From Streptomyces sp. NBC_00285 (GTDB taxonomy: Bacteria; Actinomycetota; Actinomycetes; Streptomycetales; Streptomycetaceae): a stretch of 64,000 nt of DNA. The translations under genes and the position numbers were made by a program. The stretch covers positions 7,440,001-7,504,000 of the forward strand of contig NZ_CP108055.1 in assembly GCF_036174265.1 (NCBI RefSeq). Direction: 5' to 3'. Under the pieces are notes generated by a model, which saw nothing but the letters and a program-made list of their open reading frames with translations, made no database searches and had not been told where the DNA came from. Shown in pieces: positions 42,211-51,905 of the stretch (the stretch's first letter is position 1; every line of letters begins with the position of its first letter).

Positions 42211-42824
42211 CAGGCGAGCACTGCCTCTACGGCAGGACGGATGACGGAGAGAGCATTCAACTCGCGCGCGATGTGCTGGAGTTGGCCGACCCCGCTGCGT
42301 CCGTCTCGGCGCAGGTAGCGGCCGAGCGCCGACAGGGCGAGGGTCTCACCGACACGGTTGCGGTGGCGCATCGCGTCGACGACGCTGCGGGCTGCGTTGT
42401 ATACGGGGATGGTCTCTCCCGGGGCTGCTTCGAACCGCTCGACTCCGAGGGCGAAGGTCTTCGAGGCATACTGCGCCACCACGGTCGGCGGGTAGGAAAT
42501 CGTGGGGCGGCGTGTACCGCGCGGCACGGCGATGTGCACTGCCGCGGGGATGTCGTCGATCAGCTCGTGCAGGGCCAGGGCGGACTCACCACACACGGCA
42601 GCGTGAGGAGCCCGCGCGCACACGGCCAGTAGGTCTGAATGTGCGGTCTCCGGGGCGTCTGCCCGCCGGTACACCCCACGGGACAGTTCGTCTATCTCCC
42701 CCTCCGCCACCAAGGACGCCAGATCCCGGGGGGAGAGCAGTGCCTGACGTGCCTGCGCCGTCGTGAACGTGGGGGGCAGGTCGGCCAGCCGCTGCTCCAG
42801 GCGTGAGTTCTCCGCAGCGCTCAT
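42210..42824 (-). CDS. AbiEi-type antitoxin / transcriptional regulator
   Basis: A 204-residue protein with an N-terminal winged-helix domain (FTTAQARQALLSPRDLASLVAEGEI, then LSRGVYRR) and the AbiEi-type C-terminal domain (VHIAVPRGTRRP; ARSVVDAMRHR). AbiEi antitoxins repress their own promoter by binding inverted repeats and counteract AbiEii without binding it. ATG 42824 is preceded by a short AT-richer stretch (42825-42875) that probably holds the promoter. Confidence 0.88.
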   Translation of the reverse strand: MSAAENSRLEQRLADLPPTFTTAQARQALLSPRDLASLVAEGEIDELSRGVYRRADAPETAHSDLLAVCARAPHAAVCGESALALHELIDDIPAAVHIAVPRGTRRPTISYPPTVVAQYASKTFALGVERFEAAPGETIPVYNAARSVVDAMRHRNRVGETLALSALGRYLRRDGRSGVGQLQHIARELNALSVIRPAVEAVLA

Positions 42825-42962
42825 GTATCGAATGGTACCCCTCTGTCGGTCTCAAGGGATCGATTTGATACATCCTGACGACAGTCGGCGGTCAGGCGGA
42901 TGGGAAGCGAGGTCGCGGATGTCGTGAGCCCCAGGTCGGACGCCCATCCCGTGGGATTTCCT

Positions 42963-43013
42963 GGGGACTTTTCGGGGACTTTCACGTCTGTCCCGGGGAC
43001 ATTCCGGGGACTT
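42963..43013. repeat. GGGGACTT iterons, right end of element 2
   Basis: GGGGACTT at 42963, 42974 and 43006, with GGGGACAT at 42995; spacing 11, 21 and 11 bp, identical to the array at 40874. Confidence 0.6.
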
Positions 43014-43033
43014 CCCGCCGCGTAAGCAGGGAA

Positions 43034-43076
43034 GGCTCTGACAGCGCTGAAGGGCACGAACGTGCTGGTCAGGGCC
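43034..43076 (-). terminator. sdaA terminator, copy 3 (at the functional gene)
   Basis: GGCTCTGAC / GTCAGGGCC arms eight bases beyond the sdaA stop form the transcript end of the gcvT-gcvH-glyA-sdaA operon. The paired terminators at 40945 and 35936 are copies. Confidence 0.75.
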
Positions 43077-43083
43077 TGTTACC

Positions 43084-44451
<1,368 letters not shown>

Positions 44452-44507
44452 GGGAACTCCTTCAAAAAGGGCGGGGGCACACGGCGTCGGGTGCCCCCGC
44501 CGCGGAA

Positions 44508-45779
44508 CTACTTGTTCAGGCCGGGGTACAGCGGGTGCTTGTCGGCGAGCGCCCTGACCCGGGCCTTCAGCGACTCCCCGTCGTAGGACGGCTTCAGTGT
44601 CTCGGCGATCACGTCCGCGACCTCGGCGAAGTCCTCGGTTGTGAAGCCGCGGGTGGCCAGGGCCGGCGTACCGATCCGCAGCCCCGACGTCACCATCGGC
44701 GGGCGCGGGTCGTTCGGGACGGCGTTGCGGTTGACCGTGATGCCGACCTCGTGGAGACGGTCCTCGGCCTGCCGCCCGTCCAGCTCGGACTCGCGCAGGT
44801 CGACGAGGAGCAGGTGCACGTCGGTGCCGCCGGAGAGCACGTCGACCCCGGCCTCCCGGGCGTCGTCAGCCGTCAGACGCTCGGCGAGGATGCGCGCACC
44901 GTCCACCGTACGCCGCTGGCGCTCCTTGAACTCCTCCGAGGCGGCGACCTTGAAGGACACGGCCTTCGCCGCGATCACGTGCTCCAGGGGACCACCCTGG
45001 AAGCCCGGGAAGACGGAGGAGTTCAGCTTCTTCGCGAACTCCTTCTTCGCGAGGATGATCCCGCCGCGCGGGCCGCCCAGCGTCTTGTGGGTCGTGGAGG
45101 TGACCACGTCCGCGTACTCGACGGGGTTCGGGTGCAGCCCGGCGGCCACGAGACCGGCGAAGTGCGCCATGTCGACCCACAGGTACGCCTCGACCTCGTC
45201 GGCGATCCGCCGGAACTCCGCGAAGTCCAGCTGCCGCGGGTAGGCGGACCAGCCCGCGATGATCACCTTCGGGCGGTGCTCCTTGGCCAGCCGTTCCAGC
45301 TCGGCCATGTCGACGAGCCCGGCCTCGTCGACGTGGTAGGCGACCACGTCGAACTGCTTGCCGGAGAAGTTCAGCCGCATCCCGTGGGTGAGGTGACCGC
45401 CGTGCGCGAGGTCGAGCCCGAGGATGGTGTCGCCGGGCTGGGCCAGCGCGAACAGGGCGGCCTGGTTGGCGGAGGCGCCGGAGTGCGGCTGCACGTTGGC
45501 GTACTCGGCGCCGAACAGCTCCTTGACCCGGTCGATCGCGATCTGCTCGGCCACGTCGACGTGCTCACAGCCGCCGTAGTAGCGGCGGCCCGGATAGCCC
45601 TCGGCGTACTTGTTGGTCAGGACCGAGCCCTGTGCCTCCATGACCGCGAGCGGCGCGAAGTTCTCGGACGCGATCATTTCGAGGGTGGACTGCTGGCGGT
45701 GCAGCTCGGCGTCGACCGCGGCGGCGATCTCCGGGTCGAGTTCGTGCAGGGGTGTGTTCAGTGCGGACGTCACGGTCAT
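44508..45779 (-). CDS. glyA: Serine hydroxymethyltransferase
   Basis: A 423-residue PLP enzyme that interconverts serine and glycine with tetrahydrofolate. The PLP lysine lies in [25 protein letters not shown] and the HSGA segment match the family. It supplies serine to the SdaA encoded downstream and takes part in one-carbon metabolism with the glycine cleavage proteins encoded upstream. It lies 15 bp after gcvH and 56 bp before sdaA, in one operon. Confidence 0.97.
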   Translation of the reverse strand: MTVTSALNTPLHELDPEIAAAVDAELHRQQSTLEMIASENFAPLAVMEAQGSVLTNKYAEGYPGRRYYGGCEHVDVAEQIAIDRVKELFGAEYANVQPHSGASANQAALFALAQPGDTILGLDLAHGGHLTHGMRLNFSGKQFDVVAYHVDEAGLVDMAELERLAKEHRPKVIIAGWSAYPRQLDFAEFRRIADEVEAYLWVDMAHFAGLVAAGLHPNPVEYADVVTSTTHKTLGGPRGGIILAKKEFAKKLNSSVFPGFQGGPLEHVIAAKAVSFKVAASEEFKERQRRTVDGARILAERLTADDAREAGVDVLSGGTDVHLLLVDLRESELDGRQAEDRLHEVGITVNRNAVPNDPRPPMVTSGLRIGTPALATRGFTTEDFAEVADVIAETLKPSYDGESLKARVRALADKHPLYPGLNK

Positions 45780-45794
45780 CGGGTGTGCAGCTCC

Positions 45795-46172
45795 TCAGCC
45801 GGCGGAAAAGGCGGTGTACTCGTCGGCGGAGAGGAGGTCGGCCGGCTCCTCCGTGACGCGTACCTTGAACAGCCAGCCGCCCTCGAAGGGGGCGGAGTTC
45901 ACCAGCGACGGGTCGTTGACGACGTCCTCGTTGACCTCGGTGACCTCACCGGCCACCGGGGAGTACAGGTCGCTGACCGACTTGGTGGACTCCAGCTCGC
46001 CGCAGGTCTCGCCCGCGGTCACCGTGGCGCCGACCTCCGGGAGCTGGACGAAGACGACATCGCCGAGCGCGTTGGCCGCGTGCTCCGTGATGCCGACCGT
46101 CGAGACGCCGTCCTCGGCGCCCGACAGCCACTCGTGCTCCTTGCTGTAACGCAGCTGCTGGGGGTTGCTCAT
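45795..46172 (-). CDS. gcvH: Glycine cleavage system H protein
   Basis: A 125-residue lipoyl carrier. The lipoylated lysine lies in [14 protein letters not shown], and [11 protein letters not shown] precedes it as usual. It shuttles the aminomethyl group between the P, T and L proteins. It lies between gcvT and glyA; the P protein gene is not in the window. Confidence 0.97.
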   Translation of the reverse strand: MSNPQQLRYSKEHEWLSGAEDGVSTVGITEHAANALGDVVFVQLPEVGATVTAGETCGELESTKSVSDLYSPVAGEVTEVNEDVVNDPSLVNSAPFEGGWLFKVRVTEEPADLLSADEYTAFSAG

Positions 46173-46311
46173 GGCCTGAATTCTCCTGTACGCGGGGGAG
46201 TGCTGGTGAATGGGGGTACTGCGCGAGGCGCGCTTGAGCAGCGACTATGTGCTCAGCATCACCTACGGCGGCCCTGTCAGGCCGCTTGTTTCCGGACGCC
46301 TGTTTCGGCTT

Positions 46312-47430
46312 CTACTTCTGACGCCTGTAGAACGGCAGCGCCACGACCTCGTACGCCTCGTGGCTGCCCCGGATGTCCACACCGACACCGGCCGTGCCCG
46401 GCGTCGCGTGCGCGGCGTCGACGTACGCGATGGCGATCGGCCTGCCCAGCGTGGGGGAGGGGGCGCCGGAGGTGACCTCGCCGATCACCGCACCGCCCGC
46501 GACGACGGCGTACCCGGCACGCGGCACCCGACGGCCCTCGGCGACCAGGCCGACGAGGACGCGAGGGGGGTTCTCGGCGGCACGCGAGGCGGCCTTGTGG
46601 AGGGCCTCGCGCCCGACGAAGTCCCCCTCCTTCTCGAACTTCACGACCCGGCCGAGCCCGGCGTCGAAGGGGGTCAGCTCCCGCGACAGCTCGTGCCCGT
46701 ACAGCGGCATGCCCGCTTCCAGACGCAGGGTGTCCCGGCAGGACAGTCCGCAGGGGACCAGGCCCACACCCTCGCCGGCCTTGGTCAGCGCCTGCCACAA
46801 CTCGACCGCGTGCTCCGGCTTCACGAACAGCTCGAAGCCGTCCTCGCCGGTGTACCCGGTGCGCGCGATCAGCGCGGGGACCCCGGCGACCGTGCCCGGC
46901 AGACCGGCGTAGTACTTCAGCCCGTCGAGATCGGCGTCGGTCAGGGACGCGAGGATCCCCGGAGACTCCGGTCCCTGTACGGCGATCAGCGCGTACGCGT
47001 CCCGGTCGTCCCGCACCTCGGCGTCGAAGCCGGCCGCGCGCTCGGTCAGCGCGTCCAGGACGACCTGGGCGTTGGAGGCGTTGGCGACCACCATGTAGTC
47101 GGTCTCGCCGAGCCGGTAGACGATCAGGTCGTCCAGGATGCCGCCGTCGGTCTGGCAGATCATGGTGTAGCGGGCCCGGCCGACACCGACGGAGCCGATG
47201 TTGCCGACGAGGGCGAAGTTCAAAAGGGCAGCCGCGGCCGGTCCGCTCACCGTGATCTCCCCCATGTGGGAGAGGTCGAAGAGCCCGGCCTTCGTACGCA
47301 CCGCGGTGTGCTCGTCGCGCTCGGAGCCGTACCGCAGGGGCATGTCCCAGCCGGCGAAGTCGGTCATCGTCGCGCCGAGCGAGCGATGCAGGGCATCGAG
47401 GGCGGTGTGACGGGGTTCAGAACTGCTCAT
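46312..47430 (-). CDS. gcvT: Aminomethyltransferase (glycine cleavage T protein)
   Basis: A 372-residue folate-dependent enzyme of glycine cleavage. Typical segments are DFAGWDMPLRYGS, LFDLSHMGEI and GYTGEDGFELF, with a C-terminal barrel containing GEVTSG. ATG 47430 (MSSSEPRHTALD) is chosen over an open upstream extension because it has GGAG upstream and fits the family start. The 60 bases before it follow a tandem glycine riboswitch. A 139-bp gap with a small hairpin (46268-46285) separates it from gcvH. Confidence 0.96.
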   Translation of the reverse strand: MSSSEPRHTALDALHRSLGATMTDFAGWDMPLRYGSERDEHTAVRTKAGLFDLSHMGEITVSGPAAAALLNFALVGNIGSVGVGRARYTMICQTDGGILDDLIVYRLGETDYMVVANASNAQVVLDALTERAAGFDAEVRDDRDAYALIAVQGPESPGILASLTDADLDGLKYYAGLPGTVAGVPALIARTGYTGEDGFELFVKPEHAVELWQALTKAGEGVGLVPCGLSCRDTLRLEAGMPLYGHELSRELTPFDAGLGRVVKFEKEGDFVGREALHKAASRAAENPPRVLVGLVAEGRRVPRAGYAVVAGGAVIGEVTSGAPSPTLGRPIAIAYVDAAHATPGTAGVGVDIRGSHEAYEVVALPFYRRQK

Positions 47431-47489
47431 CGGGCGGTCGTCTCCAAGGATCCCAGGACATGGGTGTGACGGGCGAGGTGATTCCTCCC

Positions 47490-47682
47490 CATCTGTCATC
47501 GGAACCTGAGAGGTTCGCCATGAAGAAACATGGCTTGCACCTTGGGTGGAGCCGCCTTCGAGTGGGCGGCCCGCTTTTCAGATGTGCCTCGCCCGCGCGG
47601 TAACGGGGGCCTGAGAGATTCAAGGGAGGGACTTGCTCCTTCGGCGCCCGGGTACATGTACCCAGGACTCTCCCGCGCGGAT
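47490..47682 (-). ncRNA. Tandem glycine riboswitch upstream of gcvT
   Basis: Read on the minus strand, the first aptamer begins GGGAGAGTCC and continues through GGCGCCGAAGGAGCAA, TCTCTCAGGC and GGCACATCTGAAAAGCGG. The second contains CACCCAAGGTGCAAGCC, then GAACCTCTCAGGTTCC and ends at GATGACAG. These are the conserved elements of the glycine (gcvT) riboswitch with its two aptamers in series. It would switch on the gcvT-gcvH-glyA-sdaA operon when glycine is high. The ribosome binding site of gcvT is about 45 nt beyond it. Confidence 0.92.
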
Positions 47683-47868
47683 TCAAGCGGCCGGTATGCA
47701 GTTGGCGCCGACATCATTGCACGCATCGCGGGCGGGCGGCAGGGCCGCACCCGGCCCCTCCCTTTGTAACTGGCTTGTGGCGGTACGCGTACAGAAACAC
47801 GGGAGATCATCCATTACCTTCTCTTTACGCTTGGTGGGGAGGGGAGACCCTGACCCCGGAGGAGGACG

Positions 47869-48543
47869 ATGACGGTGAACAGGACCACCGCGTACGCGAC
47901 TACCTCGGGCCTGGCGCTGCCCGAGCAGCCCGCGGCCCCGGCCGTCGAGGCCCGCGGCACGCGCCCGGCGCCGGTCGTCCGTGACCTGCGCGACCGCCTG
48001 GGACACAGCCCGCACGCCCTGCTCTTCGGCCCCAAGGACCTCGTCGTCATCACCGGCCTGCCCGGCAGCGGCAAGTCCACCCTGATGAAGCGTGCGGTCA
48101 CAGGGGCACGCATCGACTCCCAGGACACCCGCGACCGCTGGGACGGCCGACTGTCCCGCTTCCTGCCGTACGCCGTCTACCGCCCCCTGGTCCGGCTCGC
48201 GCACTACGCCGGACTGCGCCGCGCCCTGCGCTCCGGCGAGGGGGTCGTCGTGCACGACTGCGGGACGCAGACCTGGGTGCGCGGCTGGCTGGCCCGCGAG
48301 GCCCGCCGCCGGGGCGGCACCCTGCACCTGCTGCTCCTCGACGTCACGGCGGACGCAGCGCTGGAGGGCCAGCGCGAACGCGGCCGGGGTGTCTCGCGGT
48401 ACGCCTTCCTGCGCCACCGGGGCGCGGCCGCCCGCCTGATCCGTGCCGTGGAGCGGGGCGACCTGCCCCAGGGCTGCGCCTCGGCGGTGCTGGTCGACCG
48501 GGAGGCGGCGGACGTCCTGCGGCGGATCGGCTTCACCGGCTGA
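47869..48543 (+). CDS. AAA/zeta-toxin-like P-loop ATPase
   Basis: A 224-residue protein with Walker A GLPGSGKST (about residues 64-72) and a following region typical of small kinase-like AAA_33 proteins (RIDSQDTRDRW, VVHDCGTQ, then ERGRGVSRYAFLRHR). It may phosphorylate a small molecule; no partner or antitoxin is adjacent, so a toxin role is not supported. GGAGGA precedes ATG 47869. It is divergent from the glycine riboswitch operon. Confidence 0.8.
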   Translation: MTVNRTTAYATTSGLALPEQPAAPAVEARGTRPAPVVRDLRDRLGHSPHALLFGPKDLVVITGLPGSGKSTLMKRAVTGARIDSQDTRDRWDGRLSRFLPYAVYRPLVRLAHYAGLRRALRSGEGVVVHDCGTQTWVRGWLAREARRRGGTLHLLLLDVTADAALEGQRERGRGVSRYAFLRHRGAAARLIRAVERGDLPQGCASAVLVDREAADVLRRIGFTG

Positions 48544-48639
48544 GGCGGGAAGAACTCGTCCGGGCCGGGGCCGGCTCCCGCCGTACCCGCTAGCCTTTCA
48601 GCCACATCAGTACTGGGTTCACAGCAGGCGGTCGCACAG

Positions 48640-49440
48640 ATGGATTTCCCGGCGGATCTCCCCGCGGACTTCTCGGAGTTTCCGGCACAGACGGCACACC
48701 CCCATCCGCACGGCGGATGGCCGGGCAACGAACTGGAGGAGGTGCTCTCCGCCTCCCTCGGCATGCCCTCGGCATGCGCCCGGATCATCGAGGTGCTCGG
48801 CCGCAGCTTCGTCTGGATCCCCCTGCCGAACGGCGGCGGCCCGCACAGCGGCCCCCTCGACCTGCCCACGCTGGAGATCGGCGGCCAGGCGTTCGTGCCG
48901 GTCTTCAGCTCCGAGGAGCAGTTCCGCCAGGTCGTCGGCAGCCATCTGTCGTGCACCATCGCCCCGGCGGTCGAGTTCGCCCGTGGCCTGCCCCCGCACG
49001 TGGGCCTCGCCCTGAACCCCGACGGTGTGGTCGGCGTCCCGCTCCCCCCGGCCGCCGTCGCCGACCTCTGCCGGGTGGGCCGCTCCCCCCTCGACGGCCC
49101 CAACACCGGCGGGCGGGTCAAGCTCTACGAACCGGACTGGCAGGACGACCCGGTCGACTTCCTCGCCACCGCCTCCGCGGAGTTCGCGGCGACCGGCGTG
49201 GTCCTGACGGCCCGCCGCTGCCTTGCGGCCATCGAGACGGCCGACCCGGTGATGTTCGTGGGCGTCGAACTCTCCCAATGGGAGGGAGATCTGCGCACCT
49301 TGCCGATGGACGCTCTCGGCCGGGCCCTGCACCGGACCCCGGTCCGGTGGCCGGTGAACCTGGTCCTGCTGGACGTGGCGGACGACCCGGTGGGGCACTG
49401 GATGCGCGAACAGGTACGGCCCTTCTACACGCAGGGCTAG
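48640..49440 (+). CDS. SseB-family protein 1 (enhanced serine sensitivity)
   Basis: A 266-residue cytoplasmic protein with an SseB N-terminal domain (LGRSFVWIPLP, IGGQAFVPVFSSEEQF, LNPDGVVGVPLPP) and a C-terminal SseB_C-like part (VGVELSQW, PVGHWMREQVRPFY). The biochemical role of the family is unresolved; in E. coli overproduction raises serine sensitivity. Here it is next to serine/glycine genes and followed by a second member. Confidence 0.85.
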   Translation: MDFPADLPADFSEFPAQTAHPHPHGGWPGNELEEVLSASLGMPSACARIIEVLGRSFVWIPLPNGGGPHSGPLDLPTLEIGGQAFVPVFSSEEQFRQVVGSHLSCTIAPAVEFARGLPPHVGLALNPDGVVGVPLPPAAVADLCRVGRSPLDGPNTGGRVKLYEPDWQDDPVDFLATASAEFAATGVVLTARRCLAAIETADPVMFVGVELSQWEGDLRTLPMDALGRALHRTPVRWPVNLVLLDVADDPVGHWMREQVRPFYTQG

Positions 49441-49723
49441 GTGTGCTTCGACGATCCCGCCGTCCCGGCGCGCACATTCGCCCTGTCGCACCCGGTACCG
49501 GGCGGCCCTTCGCGTTGCGATCGCACGCACCGGACGCCGCCGCGTTCGACACCCGCCCCGGGAACAACCCGGCCCGGGGCGCGGGACTGTGCCACTATGC
49601 GGTCCGCCGCGGGCGCGACCGGTCACGGACGAGCGCACCCGTCGACAGCGCACAGATCCCGGGCTCGTGGGCGCTTAAGCTGGGTCCAAACTCGGGGCCG
49701 ACTTCAAGAAGGGGCGAAACAGG

Positions 49724-50512
49724 GTGAGCGCCACCACGACCGGCCAGGTCGAGCACATGCTGCGCCAGGTGACCCCCGGGCGCTACGACGCCTACGAGGC
49801 ACTGCTGCGCGCCCTCGCGACCCCCAACTCCGGCCAGGTCTGGATGCTTCTGTGGCACGGCCAGTCCGGCTCCCCCGACGCCCAGTACGGAAACATGGAG
49901 GTCGAGGGCTACGGCTACGCCCCATGCGTCACCTCCGCCCAGGAGTTGAGCGCCAGTGGCTGGAACCGCTCCTACGAAGTGGTCGAAGGCATCGACGTGG
50001 CCCGCACCCTGTTCCCCGACCACTACGGGCTCTGGCTCAACCCGCACGCCCCGGGCGGCGGCGTCGGCATCCCCTGGCTCGACCTGCGCCGCATCGCGAC
50101 CGGCCTGGAGCGCCAGCCCGCGGGACCGCTGCGGCTGTCGGAACCCGGTATCGAGGTCCCGCAGTTCTACGCCCTGCTCTCGCACAACGCCCACCGCACC
50201 CCGGCGGTCCGCTCGCTGCGCCGCGCCTGGGTGCAGCCGGCGCTCGGTGCGCCATATCTCGCCATCGGTCTCGACGTGTACGACACCAGCCCCTCGGCCG
50301 TCGACTCGGTGCGCGGGATGATGCAGCAGTCCATCGGCGCCGTCCCGGACGGCCTCCCGGTGTCGACCGTGGCGATGTCCGACGAGTACGACCCGGTGGC
50401 CCTGTGGATGCGGGCCGGTGCCCGGCCCTTCTACGACCGCGAGGCCCACGGCGCCCCCGCCCAGGCCCCGGCAGCCGGGTACGGCTACCCTCCGGCCGGC
50501 GGAGGCTACTGA
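49724..50512 (+). CDS. SseB-family protein 2
   Basis: A 262-residue paralogue of the preceding gene. The N-terminal domain has VWMLLWHG and LNPHAPGGGVGIPWLDLRRI; the C-terminal part has YLAIGLDVYD and DPVALWMRAGARPFYDR, followed by a Gly/Pro/Tyr-rich tail. AAGGGG precedes GTG 49724. The 283-bp gap to the first gene suggests separate transcription. Confidence 0.85.
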   Translation: MSATTTGQVEHMLRQVTPGRYDAYEALLRALATPNSGQVWMLLWHGQSGSPDAQYGNMEVEGYGYAPCVTSAQELSASGWNRSYEVVEGIDVARTLFPDHYGLWLNPHAPGGGVGIPWLDLRRIATGLERQPAGPLRLSEPGIEVPQFYALLSHNAHRTPAVRSLRRAWVQPALGAPYLAIGLDVYDTSPSAVDSVRGMMQQSIGAVPDGLPVSTVAMSDEYDPVALWMRAGARPFYDREAHGAPAQAPAAGYGYPPAGGGY

Positions 50513-50848
50513 AAGTCACTTCCCTCTTTCTTACGCCATCACGTTACAACCACATTTCTCCGCGCGTAGATAACGGCGATTGGTCCGCAAGGTCGGCTAA
50601 TCTCCGCTTCTGTCCCAACTGCCCCGCGTCCGAGGGGCGTTACCCAGTGTTCGGATAACGGAATCCTCCTTACTGCATCACGGTTGCGCATACTTTCTTC
50701 GCCAGGCCTGGCGGGTGATCGCAGCCACGTTGAAGACTCCCCAGTCAGATGCGGGATCGGAGAATCCTGTGAACACGAGCAAGTCGACAAAGCCGTAATC
50801 CACGGCAGGTGTAGGCCGGTCACCACCGGCGAGAGGGGTCGGGTCACT
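50513..50848. other. 336-bp upstream region of the peptide-transporter operon
   Basis: No gene is supported. The first 270 bases are AT-richer than their surroundings and probably hold the promoter. Palindromic sequences include GCCAGGCCTGGC (about 50701-50712) and GTTA-N...-TAAC near 50640-50660, possible regulator sites. Confidence 0.4.
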
Positions 50849-51847
50849 GTGACCGCACCGATCGAGACCACCGGGGCGCAGGCCGAGGTGCAGCCGGAGG
50901 CTGTCCTCGCCGGCGTCGACAAGGGGCAGATCGAGGGCCGTTCCCTGGGGCAGATCGCCTGGTCCCGTTTCAAGAGGGACAAGGTGGCGGTCGCCGGCGG
51001 TGTGATCGTCATCCTGCTGATCCTGCTCGCGGTGCTCTCGCGTCCCATCCAGGCCATGCTCGGCCTGGACCCGAACGCCCTCCACCAGGACCTGATCGAC
51101 CCCAACACCTCGCTGCCCAAGGGCGACTTCGGCGGCATGAGCTGGGACCACCCGCTCGGTGTGGAGCCGAAGTTCGGCCGCGACATCGCCACCCGCATCC
51201 TCGAGGGCTCCTGGGTCTCCCTGGTCGTCGCCTTCGGCGCCACGGTCCTGTCCAACACGATCGGCGCCGTCCTCGGCGTGGTCGCGGGCTACTACGGCGG
51301 CCGGGTCGACACGATCATCAGCCGGCTGATGGACACCTTCCTGGCGTTCCCGCTGCTGCTGTTCGCCATCGCCATCTCGGCCACCCTCCAGGGCGGTGCC
51401 TTCGGCCTGGAGGGTCTGCCGCTGCACATCAGCGTGCTGATCTTCGTCATCGGCTTCTTCAACTGGCCCTACCTGGGCCGCATCGTGCGCGGTCAGACGC
51501 TGGCCCTGCGCGAGCGGGAGTTCGTCGACGCCTCGCGGGGGATGGGGGCCAGAGGGCCCTACATCCTCTTCCGCGAGCTGCTCCCGAACCTCGTCGGCCC
51601 GATCATCGTCTACTCGACGCTGCTCATCCCGACCAACATCCTCTTCGAGGCGTCCCTGAGCTTCCTCGGCGTCGGCATCCAGCCTCCGCAGGCGTCCTGG
51701 GGCGGCATGATCAACCAGGCGGTCGACTACTACCAGGTCGACCCCCAGTTCTTGATCGTGCCTGGTCTGGCCATCTTCGTGACCGTGCTGGCATTCAATC
51801 TGCTCGGCGACGGTCTCCGTGACGCTCTCGACCCGCGCAGCCGCTGA
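50849..51847 (+). CDS. Peptide ABC transporter permease (DppC/OppC type)
   Basis: A 332-residue inner-membrane protein with an N-terminal OppC_N helix (VAGGVIVILLILLAVL) and a permease domain ending in the EAA-loop segment GMGARGPYILFRELLPN. It forms the channel with the DppB-type permease. GTG 50849 is chosen because GAGAGGGG lies upstream and the residues before it do not look like a conserved start. It is the first gene of the operon, ahead of the binding protein, an uncommon order (C-A-B-D-F). Confidence 0.93.
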   Translation: MTAPIETTGAQAEVQPEAVLAGVDKGQIEGRSLGQIAWSRFKRDKVAVAGGVIVILLILLAVLSRPIQAMLGLDPNALHQDLIDPNTSLPKGDFGGMSWDHPLGVEPKFGRDIATRILEGSWVSLVVAFGATVLSNTIGAVLGVVAGYYGGRVDTIISRLMDTFLAFPLLLFAIAISATLQGGAFGLEGLPLHISVLIFVIGFFNWPYLGRIVRGQTLALREREFVDASRGMGARGPYILFRELLPNLVGPIIVYSTLLIPTNILFEASLSFLGVGIQPPQASWGGMINQAVDYYQVDPQFLIVPGLAIFVTVLAFNLLGDGLRDALDPRSR

Positions 51848-51905
51848 TCCGCGGCCGCGGTGAGAGTCATAAAGATTTCCGACAACAAAGGGGAAGCAGA
51901 CCATC

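Noticed and set aside
36000..43080. Search for an integrase, excisionase or replication gene in the att array
   Set aside because: All open frames here are explained by remnants, mycoredoxin, SUKH or AbiE genes; no tyrosine or serine recombinase motif was found, so none is reported.
46268..46285. Small 6-bp hairpin GCGGCC/GGCCGC after gcvT
   Set aside because: Short stem inside an operon; too weak to call a terminator without transcript data.
47869..48543. Zeta-toxin/kinase interpretation of the P-loop protein
   Set aside because: Walker A is present but there is no adjacent antitoxin and the catalytic motifs are not clear, so only a P-loop ATPase is called.
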